Origin: CAVSJJ01 sp963771015 | GTDB taxonomy: Bacteria > Actinomycetota > Actinomycetes > Actinomycetales > Dermatophilaceae | DNA length: 64,000 bases | Direction of reading: 5' to 3' | Assembly: GCA_963771015.1 (NCBI GenBank) | Contig: CAVYRN010000005.1 | Span: 806,001 to 870,000, forward strand | Shown here: one piece after another, positions 1-7,671 of the stretch | Position numbering within the stretch: position 1 is the stretch's first letter | How the letters are laid out: each line of letters begins with the position of its first letter | Program-made: the position numbers and the translations under genes | The notes under the pieces: model-generated | Seen by the model: only the letters and a program-made list of their open reading frames with translations | Told to the model about the DNA's origin: nothing | The model's database searches: none

Positions 1-325
1 CGGACAGCCGGGCCACCCGGTCGCTGAGAGCGCGCACGGTGTCCTCGAGCTCGAGGATGCGTGCGATGCCGGCGAGGCTGATGCCCTCCTCCTGGGACAG
101 CCGCTGCACCTCGCGGAGCAGGGCGACGTCCCGAGCGGAGTAGCGCCGACCGCCGCCGCGGGTTCGCGACGGGGTGACCAGACCGATCCGGTCGTACTGT
201 CGCAGGGTCTGTGCGTGCATGCCGGCCAGCTCGGCGGCGACCGAGATGACGAAGACGGGGGTGTCGTCGTCCGGGGCGAACTCCACGCGGACGCGGGGAC
301 GGTCAGGCAGTCCGGCCATGCCCAT
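1..325 (-). CDS. hspR: HspR heat-shock repressor, MerR family (partial)
   Basis: Autoregulatory repressor of the dnaK operon; in characterised actinobacteria it binds HAIR inverted repeats with DnaK as co-repressor. The visible 108 residues contain a MerR helix-turn-helix (AGMHAQTLRQYDRIGLV, about residues 36-52) followed by a GGGRRYS wing typical of HspR. The C-terminus runs off the left edge. The ATG at 325 has CGGAG 3-4 nt upstream; a second ATG two codons in (319) is better spaced, so the start may be either. It follows dnaJ by 18 nt as the last gene of dnaK-grpE-dnaJ-hspR, the classic actinobacterial order. Confidence 0.95.
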   Translation of the reverse strand, partial: MGMAGLPDRPRVRVEFAPDDDTPVFVISVAAELAGMHAQTLRQYDRIGLVTPSRTRGGGRRYSARDVALLREVQRLSQEEGISLAGIARILELEDTVRALSDRVARLS

Positions 326-343
326 CAGCTCCGTTCGACTCAC

Positions 344-1366
344 TCAGTCCCGTGCCCGAGCGAACAGCTCGGCGCGCGGGTCGTGCCCATTCTCTTCGGC
401 CTGGAGCGTCTGCACCGCTTCCCGCGCCGCGTCGCTGAGCCGCTGCGGGACGACGACGACGACCTTGGCCAACAGGTCGCCGTGGCCGTTCTTCGTCTTG
501 ACGCCGCGCCCCTTGACCCGCAGCACCCTGCCGCTGGGCGTGCCCGGGTGCACCTTGACCTTGACCGTGCCGCCATCGAGTGTCGGCACGGGGACGGTCG
601 CGCCCAGAGCCGCCTCGGCGAAGGTCACCGGGACCTCGACGGTGAGGTTGTTGCCGTCGCGACCGAAGACCGGGTGCCGGTCCACCGACACGGCGAGGAT
701 GAGGTCGCCAGGGTCCGATCCCGGCTGGCCGATGGCGCCCTTTCCGCGCAGCCGGATCTTCTGTCCGTCGCGCACGCCGGCCGGGATCCGGGTGGTGACC
801 CGCTTGCCGTCCACGGTGGTCAGGGTGACCGTCGAGCCTTCGACGGCGTCGCGGAACGAGAGGGTCGTCCGGGCCTGGACGTCCTGACCTCGGCGCGGCG
901 CCTGCGGGCCCCCGAAGCCGCCGCCCGGTGCTGCGCCGCCGCCCCGGAACATCTGGGCCAGCAGGTCGTTGATGTCGGCCTCACCGGCACCGGCACCGGC
1001 ATACCCTCCGCCGAAGCCCGGACCGCCGGTGCTGAACCGCACCCGCTGGCCGCCGTCACTGAAGGCACCGAAGAGGTCGTCGAAGCCGCCGCCACCACCG
1101 GGGCCGCCGGCGGTGAACCGGGCGCCACCACGGGACATCTGGCGGACGGCGTCATACTCCTCGCGCTGCTTGGGGTCGGCGAGGACGGCGTGCGCCTCGC
1201 CGATGTCCTTGAACCTCTGCTCGGCCGCGGCGTCCCCGGCGTTCTGGTCGGGGTGGTGCTTGCGGGCGAGCCTGCGGTAGGCCTTCTTGATCTCGGCCTG
1301 GTCGGCGTCCTTGGAGACGCCGAGGATCGCGTAGAAGTCCTTCTCGAACCAGTCCTGCTGGGCCAT
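344..1366 (-). CDS. dnaJ: DnaJ-family co-chaperone without zinc finger
   Basis: Hsp40 co-chaperone that stimulates DnaK ATPase and delivers substrates. 340 residues: J domain (about 1-75) with HPD at 38-40, a Gly/Phe-rich stretch (about 85-160), then the two beta-barrel C-terminal peptide-binding domains. The CxxCxGxG zinc repeats of classical DnaJ are entirely absent, so it is CbpA/DnaJ-type-II in architecture although it sits in the dnaK operon. The start at 1366 is chosen because AAAGGAGG lies 6 nt upstream; an upstream ATG at 1387 would bury that ribosome site. Same operon as grpE and hspR. Confidence 0.95.
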   Translation of the reverse strand: MAQQDWFEKDFYAILGVSKDADQAEIKKAYRRLARKHHPDQNAGDAAAEQRFKDIGEAHAVLADPKQREEYDAVRQMSRGGARFTAGGPGGGGGFDDLFGAFSDGGQRVRFSTGGPGFGGGYAGAGAGEADINDLLAQMFRGGGAAPGGGFGGPQAPRRGQDVQARTTLSFRDAVEGSTVTLTTVDGKRVTTRIPAGVRDGQKIRLRGKGAIGQPGSDPGDLILAVSVDRHPVFGRDGNNLTVEVPVTFAEAALGATVPVPTLDGGTVKVKVHPGTPSGRVLRVKGRGVKTKNGHGDLLAKVVVVVPQRLSDAAREAVQTLQAEENGHDPRAELFARARD

Positions 1367-1464
1367 CGGCGTCCTCCTTTCAACCATGTCGTCACGACTG
1401 TGGGGCTGCCTGACAACCTCACGTCCTCGTCAACATGTTCCCCTCTGGGTGGGTCGTTGGCGGG
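1367..1464 (-). other. grpE-dnaJ intergenic gap
   Basis: 98 nt between grpE stop and dnaJ start. It holds the strong dnaJ ribosome-binding site (AAAGGAGG, 1373-1380). No clear promoter or hairpin seen. Confidence 0.5.
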
Positions 1465-2160
1465 CTACTCGGGATCGGCCACCGCGACGCGAGCCGGTCG
1501 CAGGACCTGCTCGCCCGCACGGTAGCCGGGCTGAAGCACCTGGACGACGAGCGTGGCGTCGGCGTCGTCGGGCAGCGCCGGGTTGTCGCGGTGGGACTGG
1601 TCCCACTGCACGTGCATGAGCGCCTCGTGCTCGAGCGGGTCGAAGACCTCGCCGATCTCGCCGTACCGGGCCAGGCCGAACCGGCCGAGGCTGGTCTCGA
1701 GCTTGTCGGCGATCGCCGCGAAGGGCCCGTCGGCCAGGTCCCCGTGCTCGCGTGCGGCGTGGATGTCGTCGAGGACCGGCAGCACCGACTCCAGGACGTC
1801 ACGGACGGCCCGCTCCTGCATCGCGCCCCGGTCACGGTCGACCCGGCGCTTGTAGTTGACGTACTCGGCCTGGAGCCGCTGGAGGTCGGCGAGCCGTTCG
1901 GCGGCGAGGGTCGTATCGGGGTGCACCGCGCTCGCGGTGCCCGCCGAACCGCCAGCCGAACCGCCCGCTGCGTCCGCAGAGTCCGCGGACCCGTCGGGCC
2001 GGCCCTCCCCCGAGGGGGCGGCCGCGTCGGCGGCCGCCTCCTCGCGGGTCGTGGGCTCGTCGTTGACGACCTCGGTGTTGACGACGTCCTCGATCGTCAC
2101 GGCCTCGGCGTCGAACGCGCGCCACTCGCCGGCCGCATCCTCACGAGGGGTGTCGGTCAC
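1465..2160 (-). CDS. grpE: GrpE nucleotide exchange factor
   Basis: Nucleotide exchange factor for DnaK. 231 residues; residues about 1-85 are an acidic, Ala/Gly-rich disordered extension, followed by the GrpE helix and head (LQAEYVNYKRRVDRDR; later EVFDPLEHEALMHV, a conserved GrpE signature). The start is GTG at 2160, overlapping the dnaK stop in a GTGA (2157-2160), which indicates translational coupling. The N-terminal extension is longer than in E. coli GrpE, as often in actinobacteria. Confidence 0.96.
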   Translation of the reverse strand: MTDTPREDAAGEWRAFDAEAVTIEDVVNTEVVNDEPTTREEAAADAAAPSGEGRPDGSADSADAAGGSAGGSAGTASAVHPDTTLAAERLADLQRLQAEYVNYKRRVDRDRGAMQERAVRDVLESVLPVLDDIHAAREHGDLADGPFAAIADKLETSLGRFGLARYGEIGEVFDPLEHEALMHVQWDQSHRDNPALPDDADATLVVQVLQPGYRAGEQVLRPARVAVADPE

Positions 2161-4049
2161 TTGTTCTCCTCGTCGTCGTCGACGACCTCGGCGTCCACCA
2201 CGTCGCCGTCGGCCGACGAGTCGTCGGCCCCGGAGGAACCGGCCTGCTCGTCGGAGGCGCCGGCGTCGCCGGACTCGTCACCGGCCGCGGCATACATCGC
2301 GGCCCCCATCTTCTGGGACTCGTCGTTGAGCGTCTTGATCTTGGCGTTGATGTCCTCGGTGCTCGCGCCGGAGTCGGCCTTGATGGCCTCCTTGAGGGCG
2401 GCGAGCGCCTCGTCGACCGGCTTGCGGGACTCCTCGGAGAGCTTGTCGGTGTTCTCGTCGAGGAACTTCTCGGTCGAGAAGACCAGACCCTCGCCCAGGT
2501 TGCGCGCCTCGGTCTCCTCACGCCGCACACGGTCCTCCTCGGCGTGCGCCTCGGCGTCCTTGACCATCTTCTCGATCTCGTCCTTGGACAGGGCCGAGCC
2601 GCCGGAGATGGTGATCTTCTGCTCCTTGCCGGTCCCGCGGTCCTTCGCGGTGACGTGCACGATGCCGTTGGCGTCGATGTCGAAGGTCACCTCGATCTGC
2701 GGAATGCCGCGGGGCGCGGGGGCGATGCCCGCCAGCTCGAAGGTGCCGAGCGCCTTGTTCTGCTGGGCGATCTCGCGCTCTCCCTGGAAGACCTGGATGA
2801 GCACGCTCGGCTGGTTGTCCTCGGCGGTCGAGAACACCTCGGAGCGCTTGGTCGGGATGGCCGTGTTGCGCTCGATGAGCTTGGTGAACAACCCGCCCTT
2901 GGTCTCGATGCCGAGCGAGAGCGGCGTGACGTCGATGAGCAGCACGTCCTTGCGCTCACCCTTGAGAACACCGGCCTGGAGCGAGGCGCCGAGCGCGACG
3001 ACCTCGTCGGGGTTGACGCCCTTGTTGGGCTCCTGGCCGCCGGTGAGCTCCTTGACGAGCGCGGTCACGGCCGGCATCCGGGTGGAGCCGCCGACGAGGA
3101 CGACGTGCGCGATGTCGCTGAGCGAGATCCCGGCATCCTTGATCACGGTCTGGAACGGCTGCCGGGTCCGGTCGAGCAGGTCCTTGGTCATCTGCTCGAA
3201 CTGGGCGCGCGAGAGCGTCTCGTCGAGGTGGATCGGGCCGTTCTCGGACATCGAGAGGTACTGCAGCGAGATGTTGGTGCTCGACGCGCCGGAGAGCTCC
3301 TTCTTCGCCTGCTCCGAGGCGTCACGCAGCCGCTGCATGGCGATCTTGTCCTTGGCCAGGTCGATGCCGGAGGTGCTCTTCACCGTCGTCAGCAGGTGCT
3401 GGACGATCCGGTCGTCCCAGTCGTCACCGCCGAGCTTGTTGTCGCCGCTCGTCGCCTTGACCTGGATCGTCGAGAACCCGTCCTCGGGGTCCTTGCCGAC
3501 CTCGAGGAGGGAGACGTCGAAGGTTCCGCCGCCGAGGTCGAAGACGAGGATGAGCTCGTCCTCCTTGCCCTTGTCGAGCCCGTAGGCGAGAGCGGCCGCG
3601 GTCGGCTCGTTGATGATCCGCAGGACGTTGAGGCCCGCGATCTCGCCGGCCTCCTTGGTGGCCTGCCGCTCGTGGTCGTCGAAGTACGCGGGCACGGTGA
3701 TGACGGCGTCGGTGACGCTCTCGCCGAGGTAGGCCTCCGCGTCGCGCTTGAGCTTCTGCAGGATGCGGGCGCTGATCTCCTGGGCGTTGTAGTGCTTGCC
3801 GTCGATGTCCTCGGACTTCCAGTCGGTGCCCATGTGCCGCTTGACCGACCGGATCGTCCGGTCCGCATTGGTGACGGCCTGGCGCTTGGCGATCTCGCCG
3901 ACGAGGACCTCACCACCCTTGGAGAATGCGACGACGGACGGCGTCGTGCGCCCGCCCTCGGCGTTCGCGATGATGGTCGGCTCCCCGCCCTCGAGGACGG
4001 CGACGGCCGAGTTGGTGGTACCGAGGTCGATTCCGACCGCACGTGCCAT
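2157..4049 (-). CDS. dnaK: Chaperone DnaK (Hsp70)
   Basis: ATP-dependent Hsp70 chaperone. 630 residues: nucleotide-binding domain opening with VGIDLGTTNSAV, phosphate loops (VFDLGGGTFDVS), linker DVTPLSLGIET, substrate-binding domain and helical lid with an acidic tail ending in EENK. Start at 4049 is supported by AAGGAG about 7 nt upstream and by the family N-terminus. First gene of the operon; two HAIR operators and a TTGCTC-N18-TAACTT promoter lie upstream, so HspR repression is expected. Confidence 0.98.
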   Translation of the reverse strand: MARAVGIDLGTTNSAVAVLEGGEPTIIANAEGGRTTPSVVAFSKGGEVLVGEIAKRQAVTNADRTIRSVKRHMGTDWKSEDIDGKHYNAQEISARILQKLKRDAEAYLGESVTDAVITVPAYFDDHERQATKEAGEIAGLNVLRIINEPTAAALAYGLDKGKEDELILVFDLGGGTFDVSLLEVGKDPEDGFSTIQVKATSGDNKLGGDDWDDRIVQHLLTTVKSTSGIDLAKDKIAMQRLRDASEQAKKELSGASSTNISLQYLSMSENGPIHLDETLSRAQFEQMTKDLLDRTRQPFQTVIKDAGISLSDIAHVVLVGGSTRMPAVTALVKELTGGQEPNKGVNPDEVVALGASLQAGVLKGERKDVLLIDVTPLSLGIETKGGLFTKLIERNTAIPTKRSEVFSTAEDNQPSVLIQVFQGEREIAQQNKALGTFELAGIAPAPRGIPQIEVTFDIDANGIVHVTAKDRGTGKEQKITISGGSALSKDEIEKMVKDAEAHAEEDRVRREETEARNLGEGLVFSTEKFLDENTDKLSEESRKPVDEALAALKEAIKADSGASTEDINAKIKTLNDESQKMGAAMYAAAGDESGDAGASDEQAGSSGADDSSADGDVVDAEVVDDDEENK

Positions 4050-4108
4050 GGTGAACGCTCCTTGTGATGCTCTGTCGTGGTGGTGCTCGGGCCGGGCGGG
4101 AGGCCCGG

Positions 4109-4129
4109 GTTGAGTTGCTCTCACGCAAG
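4109..4129. promoter_or_regulatory. HAIR operator 1 (HspR site) of dnaK
   Basis: GTTGAGT-N7-ACGCAAG; each arm matches 6 of 7 bases of the HAIR consensus CTTGAGT-N7-ACTCAAG. Its right arm overlaps the candidate -10 TAACTT on the minus strand (4127-4132), about 60 nt before dnaK, which fits repression by HspR. Confidence 0.85.
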
Positions 4130-4156
4130 TTAGTCGGTCGGGTACGCCGTGAGCAA
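4127..4156 (-). promoter_or_regulatory. Candidate dnaK promoter
   Basis: On the minus strand, TTGCTC (4151-4156) and TAACTT (4127-4132) are separated by 18 nt and overlap HAIR operator 1. Position and overlap fit a HspR-repressed promoter; transcription start not demonstrable from sequence. Confidence 0.5.
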
Positions 4157-4171
4157 ACCCAACGCCGCAAA

Positions 4172-4192
4172 CTTGCGTTCACATGACTCAAC
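4172..4192. promoter_or_regulatory. HAIR operator 2 (HspR site) upstream of dnaK
   Basis: CTTGCGT-N7-ACTCAAC; again 6 of 7 matches in each arm to the HAIR consensus. It lies between dnaK and the divergent MerR-HEAT gene (start 4270), so it could affect both. Confidence 0.8.
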
Positions 4193-4269
4193 TCTTGGGT
4201 CGGTCCCGTTGTTCCCCCGGTCGACGGCGAGGCGGGGAACGAGCCGGGAACCGGGCCTACCGTGGTGGC

Positions 4270-5376
4270 ATGGCAGCGGCCACCCTCAGGATCGGCGACA
4301 TGGCTCGCCGCACGGGACTGTCCGTGCGGACGCTGCGGTACTACGACGACCTGGGTCTGCTCGTCCCGAGTGGACGGACCACCGGTGAGCACCGCCTGTA
4401 CTCGGAGCAGGATCTTCGCCGGCTGCTCGCCGTGCAGCACCTCACCTCACTCGGCCTCAGCCTCGCCGAGGTACGGGCGGCGCTGGACGACCCCGCCTTC
4501 GACGCCGCCGACGCGCTGGCCCGGCACGTCGAGGTGGTCCAGCGGCGGATCGCCGCCGACCAGGAGCTGCTGCGGCGACTGCGCAACGTGCAGGGAGGCG
4601 CCGAGACGGGATGGGAGGACGTCCTGGCCCTGATCGCCCTCATCACCCGCCTGGAGCACGGGGAGCCACTCGTCCGCCTCCGCGCCGCGCTCGACGCCCC
4701 GACCCTGGCCCCGCTGCCGGTCCTCGTCCAGCAGCTCGTGGACGAGGACGAGCCGGGCGTCCACGGGATCCTGGCCTGGGCCGTCGCCCAGCACGGGCCC
4801 GATGCCGTTCCCCTGCTGACCTCGCACCTGACCGACGACGACCCCGGGGTGCGCACCCGGATGCTCCTCGTCCTCGCCAAGCTGCGCGACCCGCAGGTGA
4901 CCCCGGCCCTGGTCCCCCTGCTCGCCGACGCCGACCGGTCGGTCGCGACGGCGGCCGCCCACGCGTTGGGCAGCATCGGCGGCGCCGGGTCGCTGGACGC
5001 CCTCGTCGCGCGCCTGGGAGCCGACGACGACGAACGGCGCACGGCGGTCTCCGATGCTCTCGCCGTCCTCGGCGACGCCGCCGTCCCGGCAGTCACCGCG
5101 CGCCTGAGCTCGCCGGACCGGCCCGTCCGCGAGCACGCCGCCGCCGTCCTCGGCTTCATCGGCAACGCCGCAGCCGGGCCGGCCCTCGCCACCGCCCTGA
5201 CCGACCCGGAACCGGAGGTCCGCCTCGCGGCCCTGCTCTCCCTCGGGAGGCTGTCGGGCGGCGTCGCCGACACCGCGATCGCCGAGGCGGTCGCCTCCGG
5301 CGACGACCGGCTCAGGGTGGTGGCGACCCGTCTCCAGGTGAGCCGTTCGCCACGTGCAGCCGGGCGAACCCCGTGA
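4270..5376 (+). CDS. MerR-family regulator fused to HEAT repeats
   Basis: Transcription factor with an N-terminal MerR helix-turn-helix (RIGDMARRTGLSVRTLRYYDD, split here as RIGDMARRTGLS / VRTLRYYDD, residues about 6-27) and MerR helical linker to about residue 110. The C-terminal half (about 160-365) is a run of HEAT/PBS-lyase-like repeats such as DPEPEVRLAALLSLGRL. 368 residues. Start ATG 4270 lacks a ribosome site but has TACCGT 6 nt upstream (4258-4263), a leaderless promoter pattern. Divergent from dnaK. Converges with the HEAT/EF-Ts-like gene, and their coding ends overlap by 65 bp (5312-5376). Ligand or partner unknown. Confidence 0.85.
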   Translation: MAAATLRIGDMARRTGLSVRTLRYYDDLGLLVPSGRTTGEHRLYSEQDLRRLLAVQHLTSLGLSLAEVRAALDDPAFDAADALARHVEVVQRRIAADQELLRRLRNVQGGAETGWEDVLALIALITRLEHGEPLVRLRAALDAPTLAPLPVLVQQLVDEDEPGVHGILAWAVAQHGPDAVPLLTSHLTDDDPGVRTRMLLVLAKLRDPQVTPALVPLLADADRSVATAAAHALGSIGGAGSLDALVARLGADDDERRTAVSDALAVLGDAAVPAVTARLSSPDRPVREHAAAVLGFIGNAAAGPALATALTDPEPEVRLAALLSLGRLSGGVADTAIAEAVASGDDRLRVVATRLQVSRSPRAAGRTP

Positions 5377-6841
5377 TCTTGACGCCCTTGCCGTAGAGCA
5401 GGTCCTTCACCACCCGACCGGGATCCGCCACGCTGACCTGCTCCATCAGCACGCTCTCGTGGACCAGCTGCTCGACCTTCCCGGCGGCGATCCGGGAGAC
5501 CAGGCCCTGCGGCTTCCCCGCGGCGCTGGCGGCCCGCGCCGCCTCGGCGTAGGCCGCCGCGAGGGCCTCCGGCGGGACGTCCGCACGCGTGAGGTGCCGC
5601 GGCGCGCACACTGCGACCTGGAGCGCGATCGACCGGACGACGTCGTCGGTTCCGACCCCACCCTCGTAGGCGACGAGAGCGCCGACCCGCGGCGGATGCC
5701 CGTCGGCGACCCGAGGCAGGTATGCCGCGGTGCGGCCGGGCAGCCGGACGACGCTGCCGAGGACCACCGACTCACCACTCGCCTCCCCGAGCTCGGCCAG
5801 GGCCGCACCCACGGCGTGTCCGTCCACCTCGAGCCCGAGCAGCGCCTCCCGCTCCAGGTCGGGGCGCTCCGCGGCAGCACCGGCGATCCCCTCCGCCAGG
5901 GCCGCGAGGGTCGGGCTCTTCGCGACGAGGTCGCTCTCACAACGCACCTCCACGAGGACACCCGGCGCCGCGGCAACCATCCCCTCCCCCGGCCCGTGAC
6001 CGGTGGGCCGCGAGCGGGTCCGCGGGACGGGTCGATCGTCCCTACCGGCGGTGCGGCCGGCCGCCCGTCCGCCGCGACGCTCGACGAGCCGGGAGGCCAG
6101 ACGCCGCATGAGGGGGTCCGCCGAGTCGGCGAAGCCCGCCACGACGCGGCCGGCATACGCAGGACGCAGCTGACCGAGGGCGTTGAGCGCCGCCAGCCTC
6201 GCCTCCCCGCCGGACCCGCGCGCCGCCTCGGCAAGCGCCAGCGCCGCCCGGTCGGCGCCCGGCGACCCCATGAGCGCCAACGTGTCCGCCGCGTGCCGGC
6301 GCACGTGCGGCGCCTCGCTCTCACCCAGGGCCGCGACGAGTGCGGGGACCGCCACGTCACCGAGCTCGGCCAGCGCCCCACTCAGCGCTGTCCGGTGCTC
6401 GGAGTCGCCGCGGCCGAGCTCACCGACCAGGGCAGGCACGACCAACGGGTTCCCGGTCTGTCCGGCCGCCCAGTAGGCGCGGGCCGCCACGGCGTCCACC
6501 TCGTCGTGAACGAGCGGCAGCAGAAGCTCTGCATCCGCGCGACGGCCGAGCTTGCTGAGCACGTGGGCGGCCTGCATCCGTGCAACCCACCGCGGGTCGC
6601 GCAGCGCCCGCCGCACGTGGGGCAGCGCCTCCTCGGTCATCCGCAGCAGGGCCCAGGTCACCGCCTCGCGGATGAAGAACTCCCGCTCGGCGCCCAGCCT
6701 GTCGACCAGGCCGGGCACCCCCGCGAGGGCCTGCCGCTCCCCCAGCTTGATGGCCGACGCCAGCCGGACCTCCGGGTCCGCGTCACCCAACAGCTCGACC
6801 GCCCGAAGCACATCCGGGTCGAGCGACTCCGTACCGGTCAC
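5312..6841 (-). CDS. HEAT-repeat / EF-Ts-like fusion protein
   Basis: About 509 residues. Residues about 1-265 are HEAT repeats (DADPEVRLASAIKLGERQA and at least five similar units), a basic linker follows, and residues about 294-505 resemble the EF-Ts core: VLVEVRCESDLVAKSPTL against the family CETDFVAK motif, HLTRADVPPEAL, AAGKPQGLVSRIAAGKVEQ, SVLMEQVSVADP and GVKITGFARLHV. The EF-Tu-intruding Phe of TDFVAK is Leu here, and the EF-Ts N-terminal UBA-like domain is absent. Start GTG 6841 has GGAGG 8 nt upstream; an in-frame ATG at 6859 is the alternative. Function unknown; binding to EF-Tu is an inference from homology seen by eye. Confidence 0.8.
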   Translation of the reverse strand: MTGTESLDPDVLRAVELLGDADPEVRLASAIKLGERQALAGVPGLVDRLGAEREFFIREAVTWALLRMTEEALPHVRRALRDPRWVARMQAAHVLSKLGRRADAELLLPLVHDEVDAVAARAYWAAGQTGNPLVVPALVGELGRGDSEHRTALSGALAELGDVAVPALVAALGESEAPHVRRHAADTLALMGSPGADRAALALAEAARGSGGEARLAALNALGQLRPAYAGRVVAGFADSADPLMRRLASRLVERRGGRAAGRTAGRDDRPVPRTRSRPTGHGPGEGMVAAAPGVLVEVRCESDLVAKSPTLAALAEGIAGAAAERPDLEREALLGLEVDGHAVGAALAELGEASGESVVLGSVVRLPGRTAAYLPRVADGHPPRVGALVAYEGGVGTDDVVRSIALQVAVCAPRHLTRADVPPEALAAAYAEAARAASAAGKPQGLVSRIAAGKVEQLVHESVLMEQVSVADPGRVVKDLLYGKGVKITGFARLHVANGSPGDGSPPP

Positions 6842-6995
6842 GGTGCTCACCTCCACCATCGACGCTAGGAGCTGACGTAGCGAGAGGTTCAAGCCGTGTC
6901 GACCCCGAGCACCCGTGACGGCGGGCACAGCCGGTCCCGCCGACCCCGGGCGGTCCCTAACCTGGAGGTGGCACGCGGACCCGGAGGAGGTCGTC

Positions 6996-7658
6996 ATGCG
7001 AGGGACCCCGATGCGAGAGACCCGGATGCGACGGCCCCGGTGGGCCACCGCCCTGGCCGCGGTGGCGCTGGCCCTGTCCGGATGCTCGGGCGGCTCCGGG
7101 CCGACACCCACGACGACGGCTCCGTCGACGACCGCCACACCGACCACCACGACGACGGTCACCGAGACCACCACGGCGACGACGAGCCCCTCGCCGACCC
7201 CGTCGCTCCCATCGGGGTTCGCCCTCACCCAGGTCACCTCGCCGGCCTTCCCCGCGGTCAACGCCGCCGTCGTGGGCGTCGCGGTGCGGGTGGGGCGCCA
7301 CGACGCGTACGACCGGGTCGTCTACGAGTTCTCCGGGACCGGTCGGCCGGGCTTCCGGGTGCGCTACGTCAGCCAGCCGATCGGCGACCCGAGCGGGGAT
7401 CCCGTCGACGTGCTCGGTGCGGCCTACCTCGAGGTGGTCGTCACGGGGCTGAGCTACCCGGAGGCCGGCGACCCCCAACCATCGGAGGTCGGGCCGTCCG
7501 CGCTGGCCGGGACCGCCATCGCCCAGTCCGGCGTGCTCTTCGGGGGCTTCGAGGGGATGGGCCAGACCTTCATCGGGGTCCGTGACCACAGGCGGGCCTT
7601 CCGGGCCTTCGCCCTCACCGGGCCTCCTCGGCTCGTCGTCGACCTCGCGCACGGCTGA
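6996..7658 (+). CDS. AMIN-like domain lipoprotein
   Basis: Predicted exported lipoprotein of 220 residues. Signal peptide with lipobox LSGC (about residue 30), then a Thr/Pro/Ser-rich linker, then a single AMIN-like beta domain (YDRVVYEFSGTGRPGFRVRYV near the start, split as YDRVVYEFSG / TGRPGFRVRYV; PRLVVDLAHG at the end). AMIN-like domains usually bind envelope polymers. Start 6996 has GGAGGAGG 5-6 nt upstream. Followed at 13 nt by the serpin-like gene, so probably co-transcribed. Confidence 0.8.
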   Translation: MRGTPMRETRMRRPRWATALAAVALALSGCSGGSGPTPTTTAPSTTATPTTTTTVTETTTATTSPSPTPSLPSGFALTQVTSPAFPAVNAAVVGVAVRVGRHDAYDRVVYEFSGTGRPGFRVRYVSQPIGDPSGDPVDVLGAAYLEVVVTGLSYPEAGDPQPSEVGPSALAGTAIAQSGVLFGGFEGMGQTFIGVRDHRRAFRAFALTGPPRLVVDLAHG

Positions 7659-7671
7659 GCCCGAGGCGTCG

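Noticed and set aside
1435..3585. Long open plus-strand frame of about 716 codons antisense to grpE and dnaK
   Set aside because: High-GC shadow frame; Ser/Arg-rich low-quality protein with no ribosome site, while the opposite strand encodes clear GrpE and DnaK.
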